The notes: generated by a model from the sequence alone, not told the origin. Counted from the stretch's first letter, positions 18,221 to 27,360 are shown. The stretch is 64,000 nucleotides of DNA from Zunongwangia atlantica 22II14-10F7 (GCF_002094855.1 NZ_ARYN01000004.1:186001-250000); one strand, 5' to 3'. Numbers and translations are program-made.

Positions 18221-18646
18221 ATGACGCCCCAAACCTTAATTATCGCAACCTACATCTTAATTTTCCTATTTGTCTCATTTTTAGTATTTAATCACTTATC
18301 AGACAAACAGAATAAAATAAAGTCTAAAAAGCAAAAAACTATGGCCGAAGAGTTTAAAGGTCAAAAAGTGCTGATTGATGGAAAATTGCATAAAGAACAT
18401 AAGCTTGAAATTAAAGAACAATTAGAAGAATGGGATGTAGAAGTTGAACAAAAAATGTCTACAAAAACGGGGATTTTGATCACAGGGAAAAATGCAGATG
18501 AATTAGTGATCGAAGAAGCTAAAAGTTTTGGCGCCAAAATATATTCTGAAGAAGCATTTATTGCACTAAACAAAGCTCCGCAATATGTGCTTAATAAAGA
18601 TGCTAAACCATTAGAAGAAAAAGCCACAGTAAAAGTAGAAAATTAA
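18221..18646 (+). CDS. Membrane-anchored BRCT-like domain protein
   Basis: 141 residues: one membrane helix at about residues 5-24, a lysine-rich linker, then a domain at 44-113 that looks like BRCT. It shows FKGQKVLIDGKL at the start, TKTGILITGKN in the middle and AKSFGAKIYSEEAFIAL at the end, as in the BRCT of NAD-dependent DNA ligases. The usual Gly-Gly turn after helix 1 is replaced by EEWDVEVE. BRCT domains bind phosphopeptides or DNA ends. Tying one to the membrane is unusual in bacteria. An internal ATG at 18341 would give the free domain alone. Convergent with the OYE gene and sharing its terminator. Homology is moderately sure, role unknown. Confidence 0.65.
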   Translation: MTPQTLIIATYILIFLFVSFLVFNHLSDKQNKIKSKKQKTMAEEFKGQKVLIDGKLHKEHKLEIKEQLEEWDVEVEQKMSTKTGILITGKNADELVIEEAKSFGAKIYSEEAFIALNKAPQYVLNKDAKPLEEKATVKVEN

Positions 18647-18667
18647 AAATCTATAAAAGCTAAAACA

Positions 18668-18696
18668 AAAAATCCCTGTTTAACACAGGGATTTTT
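18668..18696. terminator. Shared bidirectional terminator
   Basis: A 12-bp stem (AAAAATCCCTGT with its complement, 18668-18679 and 18685-18696) over a five-base loop, with A/T tails on both sides. It sits between two converging genes, 22 bases after one stop and 20 from the other. Confidence 0.92.
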
Positions 18697-18715
18697 TGTT
18701 TTATATAAAGTATTT

Positions 18716-19816
18716 TTAGTCTCTTGCCTTTACAGGATAATCCAGGTATCCTTTTTTGCCAGGTACATAGAATGTATTTTCATCCCAATCTGTTAGTGCT
18801 ACACCTTTTTCAAATCTTTCTACAAGATCTGGATTAGAGATGTATGGTTTACCATAAGCTACAAGATCTGCGTTTCCTTCCTCGATAACTTTATTTCCTT
18901 TTTCTTGATCGAAACCAGCATTGATAATTAAAGTTCCGTTATATAAAGGACGGTAATGCTTTGCGATTTCAGAAACCGCAAATTTATTATCAGAAACATC
19001 TGTAAAAGGCTCAGATAAATGTACATAAGCCAAATCGTATTCATTCAATTTATTTACGATATAATCGAATGTTGGGATGGTTTCTTCATCCATTGTCATT
19101 CCAAATGGCCCATCTAAGGAAGGATTTAAACGTAAACCTATTTTCTGTTCAGGCATTACTTCTTTAATAGCGTCGATCACTTCAAAAAGAATTTTTGCTC
19201 GGTTTTCAATGCTTCCACCGTATTCATCTGTTCTGGTATTTGATGTACCATTAAAAAACTGGTGTAAAAGATAGCCATTAGAAGAATGAATTTCTATACC
19301 GTCAAAACCAGCTTCCATTGCATTTTTAGCGCCGTTTTTAAAATCATCGATCGTTTGCTTAATTTCAGCAATCGTCATTTCTTTTGGAGTTACGGTATCT
19401 TTAAAACCCTCTGGAGTATAAGATTTTGCGTTTGGATTTATTGCTGAAGGTGCTAATGGTTTTTCGCCGTTATGAAAATCTGGATGAGACATTCTCCCCA
19501 CATGCCATAATTGGATAAAAATTCGGCCATTTTTTTCATGTACTTTTTCAGTTACTTTTTTCCAGCCTTCAATCTGAGCAGGTTTATAGATTCCAGGTAC
19601 ATTAACATAACCAATCGCTTCATCGCTAATAGGCGAACCTTCAGAAATAATTAATCCTGCTGAAGCTCGTAAAGCATAATATTCGGCTTCATAATCTTCT
19701 CGTGGTGCATTTTCAGCATTATCAGCACGGCTACGCGTCATGGGAGCCATCACTACGCGGTTAGGTAATTTTAATCCGTTTAAATTATACTCGGTTAAAA
19801 GCGGTTGTTTACTCAT
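18716..19816 (-). CDS. Old Yellow Enzyme family ene-reductase
   Basis: 366 residues from ATG 19816 (MSKQPLLTEY); upstream frame residues are basic and not conserved in type, so I left them out. FMN-dependent NADPH oxidoreductase of the NemA/OYE type, which reduces activated C=C bonds and nitro or nitrate esters. VMAPMTRSRA begins the TIM barrel, IEIHSSNGYLLHQF contains the His-x2-Asn substrate pair, and NTRTDEYGGSIENRA follows. Cytoplasmic. The Crp/Fnr-type regulator lies 152 bases upstream on the same strand and may control it. Confidence 0.93.
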   Translation of the reverse strand: MSKQPLLTEYNLNGLKLPNRVVMAPMTRSRADNAENAPREDYEAEYYALRASAGLIISEGSPISDEAIGYVNVPGIYKPAQIEGWKKVTEKVHEKNGRIFIQLWHVGRMSHPDFHNGEKPLAPSAINPNAKSYTPEGFKDTVTPKEMTIAEIKQTIDDFKNGAKNAMEAGFDGIEIHSSNGYLLHQFFNGTSNTRTDEYGGSIENRAKILFEVIDAIKEVMPEQKIGLRLNPSLDGPFGMTMDEETIPTFDYIVNKLNEYDLAYVHLSEPFTDVSDNKFAVSEIAKHYRPLYNGTLIINAGFDQEKGNKVIEEGNADLVAYGKPYISNPDLVERFEKGVALTDWDENTFYVPGKKGYLDYPVKARD

Positions 19817-19968
19817 AAGTTTCAATTTTGTTTGATTAAAACCACAAAAACGAGGTTTTGTGGCAGATTTCTTTTTTTGCAATTTCTTTCCCTTACTAAC
19901 AAAATTAAGGGATCGCGACTTAAAATAACATTGATGTATGTTAGCTTTGGCTGTTAAAAATTGTTAAG

Positions 19969-20541
19969 CTAAATAAGTTCTTTGCGAATCCTGCTTAAGC
20001 TTTCTGGCTTGATCCCTAAATAATTTGCGATATGATAGTTTGCTATGCGGTTTTCGAGTTCTGGAAAACGATCATAGAATTCCAAATAACGTTCTTTACT
20101 ACTTTTTTGAAGACTCGACATAATTCTGCAACGCAAAGCGATAAAAGAATTCATCACTTTAATTCTAAAGAAGCGTTCAAATTTTGGGATTCTGCAATAT
20201 AATTCTTCCTGGGCATCACGATGAATTGCCAGCAGTTCACAATCTTCCAGGCATTCTACATTTAATCTGGCAGGAATCCCATCGCTTAAAGCTTCGTAAT
20301 CACTAATCCACCAATCCTCCATAGCAAATTGTAAATTAGCTTCATTTCCCTGATCGTCGCGATAAAAAGCCCGTAAACAGCCTTTTAAAACGAAAAAATT
20401 GTAATGCACAAATTCTCCACTTTTAATTAAATAATCCTTTTTGGATAGTTTTACCAGACTTAGGATACTCGTAAATTCAGCTTTTTCATCATCTGTGAGA
20501 TCGATAATTTTAGAAACGTGATCAAGAATTTTTTGATGCAT
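19969..20541 (-). CDS. Crp/Fnr-family transcriptional regulator
   Basis: 190 residues. The N-terminal cNMP-binding beta roll covers about residues 20-120 (DYLIKSGEFVHYNFFVLKGCLRAFY), followed by the dimer helix and a short C-terminal HTH (NYHIANYLGIKPESLSRIRKEL, 167-188). The cAMP contact motif of true CRP (RxS) is absent, as in most Bacteroidota members, so the ligand is unknown. It precedes the OYE gene. A 39-base hairpin followed by seven T lies directly before the start codon (20550-20588), so the leader is odd for a translated gene. ATG at 20539-20541 is the only start that keeps the domain whole. Confidence 0.88.
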   Translation of the reverse strand: MHQKILDHVSKIIDLTDDEKAEFTSILSLVKLSKKDYLIKSGEFVHYNFFVLKGCLRAFYRDDQGNEANLQFAMEDWWISDYEALSDGIPARLNVECLEDCELLAIHRDAQEELYCRIPKFERFFRIKVMNSFIALRCRIMSSLQKSSKERYLEFYDRFPELENRIANYHIANYLGIKPESLSRIRKELI

Positions 20542-20588
20542 AAAAAAATGAAGTTTTAAAACGTCTAAAATAGTCGTTCTAAAACTTC
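20542..20588 (-). terminator. Long hairpin plus T run abutting the crp-like start codon
   Basis: 20550-20558 pairs perfectly with 20580-20588, and the inner bases continue the dyad with three mismatches (16 of 19 pairs). On the minus strand ATTTTTTT follows at once, then the start codon of the regulator. It may end GH30 transcription or act as a leader attenuator. The stem is AT-rich, so strength is uncertain. Confidence 0.55.
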
Positions 20589-20642
20589 AAATCTTACTAG
20601 GTTTTAATTTGCATGAAAACCGAAATCTTTATTGGTACCGCC

Positions 20643-20726
20643 AAAGGGTATAATACCCCGAGGCTTGCCTCGAAATTAAAAATTTGTTTCCAACGAATGC
20701 TCGAGGCCTTGCCCCTAGGTAGTTTA
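20643..20726. repeat. REP-like palindromic element, partly decayed
   Basis: GC-rich island in AT-rich DNA. It holds CGAGGC-TT-GCCTCG (20659-20672), a perfect hairpin, and about 28 bases later a related CGAGGCCTTGCCCC block in the same sense. The arrangement recalls REP/BIME elements moved by REP-associated tyrosine transposases. The right edge runs into the stop codon of the GH30 gene (20724). No second copy was seen in this window, so the repeat status is inferred from form. Confidence 0.4.
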
Positions 20727-22139
20727 CTTTCTATACACCAAAGTTGTTAAAGATAGTGATGGTGCAGTGATGGCTGCTGCAGAAAAATTGGTAACCTCTA
20801 AGGCTTTGCAATCTTCTGTTTTACTGGTTCTAAAAACTTCAGCTAAAGAATATTGGTTCATTTTATCGAATTTTAGCTTGAAATTTTTAGTTTCATTTGT
20901 TTCTTTATTCAGTAAAATGCTTACTATTTCCTCACCATTAGGACTTATTGCAGTAAGTACATTTTCTGTATCTGTATCGATAATTTGATAACCTTGCTTG
21001 ATAAATCTGGTAACCTGCATTCTTACATAAAGATTTTTCACGATTTCGAATTCTTCTGTGTCAAAATTGGCTTTCATCTGGCACCAGGTAGCATTTTTTT
21101 CTTCCATAAGTTGCCAATCTAACCACGCGTCTGGTTTCATAATTTTAAGATCATTAAACATCTTTTGAACCAGATTTAGATTATTTTCCAAAGCACTTTT
21201 ATATCGCCCTCCTGAAGGTCCTGTTTCAGATTGCCAAAACGGCTTTTGTAGAGTATCTATCCACTTTTTTACAGCTAATCGTTCTTTGTTATTTCCAGAA
21301 TACGTATGTGTATTTATTTGGCCAACCCAATCGAAAACTTCGCCGTGAGCTTTATAAGTATCTAAAACCTTTAATGTGGCAGCAAGGTTTGTTTCATCTG
21401 GCGCTGCGATAATGGTGCTAAGTCCTGTTTCCTGTAATTTAGGATATAAGATCTTAAGAACTTCAATCTGACTTTCAGCATCAAAATGACAACCTTCCTG
21501 GCTTCCTTTGTAATACCAGTAAGACGAAGTAGATTCGTTAAAGGGTTCTAGTGTTTTAAAATCTACATCATATTTATCCTTATAATGTAGCACTACATCT
21601 AAAAGGTAATCTGTAAAAGCATCATATTGCGAAGGATCTAGATTATCTTTATGAGCTTCAAAAAATCCAGCGGAACATTTACTTTTGGTCATCCAGTAAG
21701 GCGCCGAATTAGAGAATGCTTCGAATACAACATCTGGACGAGATTCTTTAATCTTTAGCAATATTTTTCGCTGGCCGGCATCGGCTTTCCAATTATAATC
21801 TTGATTAGGTCCATCTTTATAACCTTCCATTTCAGCTCTAGTTCCTTTTCCTTTAGCCATGTGACCACCGGCATGCGCAGGATCGTCACCACCACCAATA
21901 TTAAATCTGAAAATATTCATATTTAACATTTCTGGAGAGGTAATAATTTTAACAATACTATCTACTTTTTGTTCTTCCCAATCCCCTACTTCACTGGCCC
22001 ACCAACAAAGAGAACTTCCCCAACCTTCTATGGTTTGATATTTTTTATGGGTATCGATATTTACTTCAATAAGATTTTGGGAGAAGCAGGTGGTAGTAAA
22101 TAGTATTACTAATAAATTAAGAAGCTGTTTGTGTAACAT
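20724..22139 (-). CDS. Secreted GH30-family glycoside hydrolase
   Basis: 471 residues, signal peptide about 1-20 ending TTCFSQ. It matches the GH30 fold: TIEGWGSSLCWWA near 37-49 opens the barrel, FRFNIGGGDDP follows, EPFNEST near residue 203 holds the acid/base Glu, and QSETGPSGG near 303 holds the nucleophile Glu. The Trp-Trp start and Gly-Gly-Gly loop resemble the endo-beta-1,6-galactanase-like group rather than glucosylceramidases. The C-terminal 90 residues are the beta-sandwich attached to GH30 barrels. Lacking a T9SS domain, it is probably periplasmic. It stands outside any polysaccharide-use locus (no SusC/SusD near). The exact glycan is a guess. Confidence 0.85.
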   Translation of the reverse strand: MLHKQLLNLLVILFTTTCFSQNLIEVNIDTHKKYQTIEGWGSSLCWWASEVGDWEEQKVDSIVKIITSPEMLNMNIFRFNIGGGDDPAHAGGHMAKGKGTRAEMEGYKDGPNQDYNWKADAGQRKILLKIKESRPDVVFEAFSNSAPYWMTKSKCSAGFFEAHKDNLDPSQYDAFTDYLLDVVLHYKDKYDVDFKTLEPFNESTSSYWYYKGSQEGCHFDAESQIEVLKILYPKLQETGLSTIIAAPDETNLAATLKVLDTYKAHGEVFDWVGQINTHTYSGNNKERLAVKKWIDTLQKPFWQSETGPSGGRYKSALENNLNLVQKMFNDLKIMKPDAWLDWQLMEEKNATWCQMKANFDTEEFEIVKNLYVRMQVTRFIKQGYQIIDTDTENVLTAISPNGEEIVSILLNKETNETKNFKLKFDKMNQYSLAEVFRTSKTEDCKALEVTNFSAAAITAPSLSLTTLVYRK

Positions 22140-22382
22140 TTTATTATTTTAAGATGAGCGGCTAAAAATAGAAATTAAATTATAAACGTAAATAATACAA
22201 TTATAAATTTTTCATTGTTTTATTCGTTTTAAAAAGGATAAATTTGAAGTTTTCTATAAATGATAAAAAATTGTCAAAAAAATATTAATTTATGACTCAA
22301 GGTGGCTGATTTTTAATTTTTTATCATTGCTTAATATTCTGTTAATGTGTATTTTTAAAATCTAACGCAAACACCACTTAAA

Positions 22383-23567
22383 ATGAGTTTAAATAGAAGA
22401 GAATGGCTAAAAAGAGGCGCATTAGCAATGGGAGCTGTTGCGGTTGCACCCTCAGATCTTTGGGCAAAATCTGTTGCCAATGCACAATCTAAAAACAGTA
22501 AGTTTTTATATAATTATAGTAATTCTTTCGATGAATATACGCCACCTAGATTTCCAGACTTAAAAACTGTAAAAGCACGATTGGTTTGGAATGAGAATCC
22601 ACATGGGCCTTCAAAAATGGCGGCTGAAGCTTTCCAAAAAGCTGTAATGGAAGGAAATCATTATTCCTGGGGTTCTTTAGGAGAGCTTACAAAGCAAATT
22701 TCTGAATATGAAGGTGTAGAACCATCAAGTATTTTGATGGGGCCTGGATCTTCAGACCTTTTAGAAAAGACGGCACTGGTTAAATTTCAGCATGGCGGAA
22801 ATGTAGTTAGCGGTGATCCTAGTTATATGTCTTTAGTTAGTGTAGCTGAAGCTGCTGGCGGAAACTGGAAAGCGGTTAAATTAACTGATGATTATCAGCA
22901 CGATTTAAAAGCGATGGAAGATGCTATCGATAAAGATACCAAACTGGTTTATATTACCAATCCAAATAACCCTACCGCTACAATGACAGATACTGAAGAT
23001 CTAAAAGATTTTTGTAAACGTGTATCTAAAAAAGTACCGGTATTTATTGATGAAGCTTATATAGAGTTATCTCCTGAAGGATTAAATGCGAGTATGGCTC
23101 CGCTTGTGGCTGAAGGTTACGATATTTTTGTAGCCAGAACATTTTCTAAGATTCATGGAATGGCCGGATTACGAGTTGGCTATATGTTAGGTAATAAAAA
23201 ATCTCTTGACGAAATAAACAATATTACCCGTGGAGGTATGGGAATTACCGGGCCAAGTATTGCTGCAGCCGCTGCTAGTATGAAAGACGAGGCTTATCTT
23301 AAAGATTGTAAAGCTAAGATTGAAGAAGCCAGAAACTATACCACCTCTTATCTTGAAAGCCGTGGAATGGATTATATGCCTTCCAATACTAACTTCGTAA
23401 TTTTCCCAATAGATATGGCCGGAGATAAATTCCTCGAAAAGATCTATGAGAAGAAAGTTGTTGTAAGAGCTTTTAAATTTTGGGATCAGGATTGGTGCCG
23501 TGTGAGTATGGGAACCATGAAAGAAATGAAATATTTTACAGACGCAATCGATGAAATTCTGGTTTAA
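22383..23567 (+). CDS. Tat-exported PLP aminotransferase (class I/II)
   Basis: 394 residues. The first 29 residues (NRREWLKRGALAMGAVAVAP) carry a twin-arginine pattern followed by a hydrophobic stretch, so export in folded form with cofactor is likely. The rest is a fold-type I aminotransferase close to histidinol-phosphate aminotransferase: YITNPNNPTATMTD, VFIDEAYIELSP and the Schiff-base K256 in TFSKIHGMAGLRVGY. Extracytoplasmic PLP aminotransferases are unusual. The gene is three bases from an AEC-type carrier, so the two are surely co-transcribed. Substrate unknown; an amino acid or amino sugar in the periplasm is possible. Confidence 0.85.
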   Translation: MSLNRREWLKRGALAMGAVAVAPSDLWAKSVANAQSKNSKFLYNYSNSFDEYTPPRFPDLKTVKARLVWNENPHGPSKMAAEAFQKAVMEGNHYSWGSLGELTKQISEYEGVEPSSILMGPGSSDLLEKTALVKFQHGGNVVSGDPSYMSLVSVAEAAGGNWKAVKLTDDYQHDLKAMEDAIDKDTKLVYITNPNNPTATMTDTEDLKDFCKRVSKKVPVFIDEAYIELSPEGLNASMAPLVAEGYDIFVARTFSKIHGMAGLRVGYMLGNKKSLDEINNITRGGMGITGPSIAAAAASMKDEAYLKDCKAKIEEARNYTTSYLESRGMDYMPSNTNFVIFPIDMAGDKFLEKIYEKKVVVRAFKFWDQDWCRVSMGTMKEMKYFTDAIDEILV

Positions 23568-23570
23568 TCT

Positions 23571-24701
23571 ATGGATGTAAGCCTACAAAAAACCATTACG
23601 TTTATTCTCTTTATTGGGATAGGATTACTTTTAAAAGTTAAATTTAGTACTAAAGCCGAAGTTGTTGGTATAAAAAAGATTATTCTAAATCTTGCATTGC
23701 CAGCAACGATCTTTATCGCTTTATTAGGGATAAAAGTAGAAGCAGATTTATTATTACTTCCGCTATTAGCTTTAATACTAAATGCCCTTCTTTTCTTTGT
23801 GTTCCCTTTATTATTACCAATTTTAGGAATAGAAAAAGAGACCCCAAATTACCGTACAGCTAAAATGCTAATCCCTTCATTGGCACCAGGACTTTCCTGT
23901 TTTCCATTTGTGATGGAATATCTTGGAGATTCTTATTTGGCTAAAGCAGCCATGGCCGACCTGGGAAATAAAGTTTTTGTGCTTATGATCCTTTATGTTG
24001 TTGCCATGAACTGGCATTACAAAGTACAGGAGAAAAAGGCACAATCTGGTAAAGCTAAATTGAAATCTTTAGGAATCGCAATGATTTCTGAACCAGTAAA
24101 TGTATTTATAGCAGCTGCTTTATTGCTTGTTGGATTTGGACTTAATATGGAATCCCTTCCATTTTTTGCAAGTGAAACTTTAAGCAGATTAAGTTTATTA
24201 ATGACGCCTTTAGTGTTATTGTACATAGGTTTAGCGGTAAATATTAAGAAAAATCAATTAATTCAGATTCTTGGAGTATTAATGCTTAGAGCCGGATTTG
24301 TAATTATAATTACTGGCTTATTAGTAATGTTTGCTGGGATTTCAATTAAAAATGATATTCTATTAATGCTTTCATTTGGCTTAAGCGCTTGTAGCTTTTG
24401 GCCCTTTGCCCATATTTCAGCGGTTGATGCGGCTGAGCCAAATGAAAAGAAAAAAACCTTTAATCCTAATTATGCAGTAAGCATTTTAGCTTTGTCTTTT
24501 CCGTTGTCCACAATATTAATATTAGGTATTTTATCTAGCGGAAAAATCTTTGCTGAAACAACTAATATCTTCCTTTTAGGGGGGATTTTGAGTGTAGCCG
24601 GTTTTGGGTTACCATTTTTTCTTCAAAAAAAAGTGAAGACTACTGAAAAAGAAGAAATTATTAGTGAAAATATGGAAGTATCGACAAGTAAAACTTCTTA
24701 A
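23571..24701 (+). CDS. AEC-like membrane permease paired with aminotransferase
   Basis: 376 residues with about ten hydrophobic helices and a charged C-terminal tail after residue 350. The opening (TFILFIGIGLLLK, then LNLALPATIFIALLGIKV) and the two-half layout agree with the AEC/bile-acid-type carrier fold; the match is weaker than for the carrier at 15838. It begins three bases after the aminotransferase stop. The likely job is moving that enzyme's substrate or product across the inner membrane, which is inference from gene order. Confidence 0.75.
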   Translation: MDVSLQKTITFILFIGIGLLLKVKFSTKAEVVGIKKIILNLALPATIFIALLGIKVEADLLLLPLLALILNALLFFVFPLLLPILGIEKETPNYRTAKMLIPSLAPGLSCFPFVMEYLGDSYLAKAAMADLGNKVFVLMILYVVAMNWHYKVQEKKAQSGKAKLKSLGIAMISEPVNVFIAAALLLVGFGLNMESLPFFASETLSRLSLLMTPLVLLYIGLAVNIKKNQLIQILGVLMLRAGFVIIITGLLVMFAGISIKNDILLMLSFGLSACSFWPFAHISAVDAAEPNEKKKTFNPNYAVSILALSFPLSTILILGILSSGKIFAETTNIFLLGGILSVAGFGLPFFLQKKVKTTEKEEIISENMEVSTSKTS

Positions 24702-24730
24702 GTCTTAACCAACCAATCTATTTGAAAGAG

Positions 24731-24760
24731 AAAGACAGTCTATTTTAGGCTGTCTTTTTT
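24731..24760 (+). terminator. Terminator of the aminotransferase-permease operon
   Basis: AAAGACAG pairs with CTGTCTTT over an 11-base loop and a T run follows, about 30 bases after the permease stop. Confidence 0.85.
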
Positions 24761-24942
24761 GCTTTTAGAGATAATCAAAATCCTTGGGGCAAGCATTTTA
24801 GGTATAAAGAGTTTTTTTAAATCACAGGCAAGTCTCGGTGAATTAAAGCCTTAATGAAGGATAAAAAATTAGCCTCAAAAACATCAAATCTGGACAATTA
24901 TAATTTTCAGTTCGAAAGTTTGAATTATAAAAAGAATTTATT

Positions 24943-26802
24943 CTATCTCAACAAAGAAAAATGTCCCTTTATTTCTCCAAAATCAGCAATTCTGATTCTG
25001 TACCAATATTCACCTTCGGGTAGTTGTTTTCCTTTAAAACTTCCGTCCCATTCAAAACCTTCTCCACTTCCCGTCGTAATTAAACTTCCGTATCTATCAA
25101 ATATAGCGATCACTGAACCTGAAAAATATTCTACTCCGTTTAAATTGAAGTTATCATTATAACTATCACCATTTGGAGTGATTACTTTTGGTACAACAAT
25201 ATGCGGAAATTCTAAACTCACCACTTTACAGTTTACCAAATCTCTCATAAAAGCAGTATACACACCACCATCAATATTCTGAAAGATGTTTGATTGCTGA
25301 AAATTAATTCCGTCTAAACTATATTCAAATTCGCCTTCATTTTGCGGAATGATAATGATATTACGATCATCTGAGTTTACTTCAGCAATTTCAGCATCAT
25401 CAACAATAGTAACTTCAAAATTTTTAGTACTAGAACAAGATTCTGGTGTAATAATTTCTACAAAGTAATTGCCCGGCCTATCGATTAGAATCTGCGACGA
25501 AGTTTCACCGGTACTCCAAATATAGGTATGATTAGGAATTTCAGCATCTAAAATTAATGTACCATCTGGGCAAATTTGTAAGACTTCATCTTCTACCACT
25601 GGTGCCTGGCTAATTGTAAGTGTAATTGCTGTACGATCGCTAACTTCACAATCATAATCTTCATAATAAGCTTCAGCGTAATATGTGCCTTCTATTTCTG
25701 TTTGAAAAGACGTTCCCTCTCCCACTCTATTTCCGCCAAATTCTGAATCATACCAGGCGATTTGTTGTTCGCCCGTGGCATTAACCATTAATGTGGCCGG
25801 CCCAAGATTATCACACCAATCTACATCTCCAGCAGATACCGGTGATGTTGGACTTTCAATAAAACGAATAATGAACTCATCTGAAGCAGAACTACAAAGT
25901 GCACTGGATAAATTTACTTGATCTTCAGCTACTTTTACTCTGTAATAGGTTGTTTCGGTAATATTTGAAGCGGTATATTCTTGATTAGTTGCTCCAGGGA
26001 TATCTGTAAATTCTTCCCCTTCTAACTTAGATTGCCATTGGTAAAAATGATCCTGATATACTGCATTATCAGGAATTGCAGTTAAGGTATAAGTACCTGG
26101 AGCATTCTCTTCACAAAGTCCGATTTCCGCAGTTTCGGTTTCAGGACTTTCTATAAGGGTTAAATCTCCACAAGACCTAAAAATAATATCATCTATAGCT
26201 AGATCGTTTCCGCAGCCACCTTCTCCATTATTAAAGATTTTAAGGATTACGGTTTCCTGGCCAGGTTCTGTTTGAAACGTTAAACCGTATTGATCCCATT
26301 GCGGACTAGTAGTTGAAGCGATATCTCCTGTATCACCGCCATTAATCAATTCGGTATCAGTTTCGTCCCAAATCTCGAACCTTACATTTATAGGGATTCC
26401 TCCATCTCCACAAACATTACTTGAACGATCGTAAATATTCATTAAAAATGCTGAAAACTCGTAGGTTGTGTTTTCACATAGATCTGGGATTTCAATTTCA
26501 AAAAATAATCCAGCTTCGTAACTGGCGTTTACGATCATTGCATTGCCGTTAGATGCTGTTGTTTGTGGAAAGTAACTATGCCAGGAATCACTCTGGATGT
26601 CTAGATTTGATGAAACCGTATAAGAACCATCTTGCGGACTTTGGGATACCAAATTGTAGGTAGTGTATTGCTGAAAAGATTGCCCTGAACCTGAAAAATC
26701 AAATTGAAAAATAGGATCACCCTTGCTCCCCTCACAAAATCCCAGTTGTGCAAAGGATGAAAAGGATAAAATAAGAAACAAGAAAGTGAGTGAAAGCTTC
26801 AT
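24943..26802 (-). CDS. T9SS type B secreted protein with Ig-like repeats
   Basis: 619 residues, signal peptide 1-18 (ending SFAQ). Residues about 25-215 form a jelly-roll-like domain with paired Cys. Ig-like segments follow near 225-310, 320-395 and 400-470, each with CSS, CDN or CPDG-type cysteines as in SprB-like adhesins. The last 80 residues (VITPNGDSYNDNF, IAIFDRYGSL, GHFSLLR) are the type B sorting domain used by the type IX system. The protein is exported to the surface or medium. Binding function is likely; ligand unknown. It is not co-transcribed with a PorP/SprF-like partner here. Confidence 0.87.
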   Translation of the reverse strand: MKLSLTFLFLILSFSSFAQLGFCEGSKGDPIFQFDFSGSGQSFQQYTTYNLVSQSPQDGSYTVSSNLDIQSDSWHSYFPQTTASNGNAMIVNASYEAGLFFEIEIPDLCENTTYEFSAFLMNIYDRSSNVCGDGGIPINVRFEIWDETDTELINGGDTGDIASTTSPQWDQYGLTFQTEPGQETVILKIFNNGEGGCGNDLAIDDIIFRSCGDLTLIESPETETAEIGLCEENAPGTYTLTAIPDNAVYQDHFYQWQSKLEGEEFTDIPGATNQEYTASNITETTYYRVKVAEDQVNLSSALCSSASDEFIIRFIESPTSPVSAGDVDWCDNLGPATLMVNATGEQQIAWYDSEFGGNRVGEGTSFQTEIEGTYYAEAYYEDYDCEVSDRTAITLTISQAPVVEDEVLQICPDGTLILDAEIPNHTYIWSTGETSSQILIDRPGNYFVEIITPESCSSTKNFEVTIVDDAEIAEVNSDDRNIIIIPQNEGEFEYSLDGINFQQSNIFQNIDGGVYTAFMRDLVNCKVVSLEFPHIVVPKVITPNGDSYNDNFNLNGVEYFSGSVIAIFDRYGSLITTGSGEGFEWDGSFKGKQLPEGEYWYRIRIADFGEIKGHFSLLR

Positions 26803-26843
26803 ACTAAATCGATAAAGCTAAAAGTAATACTTAGTTTTTAAAG

Positions 26844-27359
26844 TTAATCAAATTGTGATGATAATTTTAAAAATAAATAAGAATTTGGCCAATCTTGCCC
26901 CTCTGTATGTAAGGCTATTTTTACAATTCGGTTTTCAAACTCGTTTGTTAGTCCGTTTTGTAAAATAAATTTCACTGCTTCTTCATAAGACTTATACATC
27001 GATTTATAAAAAGCTTCTTTTATCTTAGAGCGATCCTCAGCAAAAGTCTGCGCAATTTCAATATTATACAGCATTAAATCTGCCGTTTTTATAGGATCTA
27101 CGCCCAATTTTCTGAAATGCTTAATAAATTTTTGAGCTACAGAGCGACGTGCTTTTGCTCGTTTTCTTCTATTTTCAGGGAAATATTCTCTACTTATCTT
27201 AATCTTAGCATCTTCAATAAGCTTATGCTCGTTAGGATTAAAAACAAAATTATAGAAAACCTTTACTTCATCTAGACGTTCATATAAATCGATTATTTGC
27301 TCTTCAAGATCCTCTTTATCCAGTTCTTTAAGGTATTTTTTTAGTGCTCGTTTACTCAT
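26844..27359 (-). CDS. DUF6155 family protein
   Basis: 171 residues, soluble, rich in Lys/Arg and Glu and mostly helical by sight (LKKYLKELDKEDLEEQIIDLYERLDEV). I recognise the pattern as the DUF6155 family of Bacteroidota, which has no known function. Its ATG lies one base after the stop of the FUSC gene, so it is translated right after that membrane protein. A cytoplasmic partner of the FUSC protein is a reasonable guess. No catalytic motif is visible. Confidence 0.7.
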   Translation of the reverse strand: MSKRALKKYLKELDKEDLEEQIIDLYERLDEVKVFYNFVFNPNEHKLIEDAKIKISREYFPENRRKRAKARRSVAQKFIKHFRKLGVDPIKTADLMLYNIEIAQTFAEDRSKIKEAFYKSMYKSYEEAVKFILQNGLTNEFENRIVKIALHTEGQDWPNSYLFLKLSSQFD

Positions 27360-27360
27360 T

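Noticed and set aside
24854-25162. 102-residue plus-strand open frame
   Set aside because: Mostly antisense to the T9SS protein's sorting domain; no family match.
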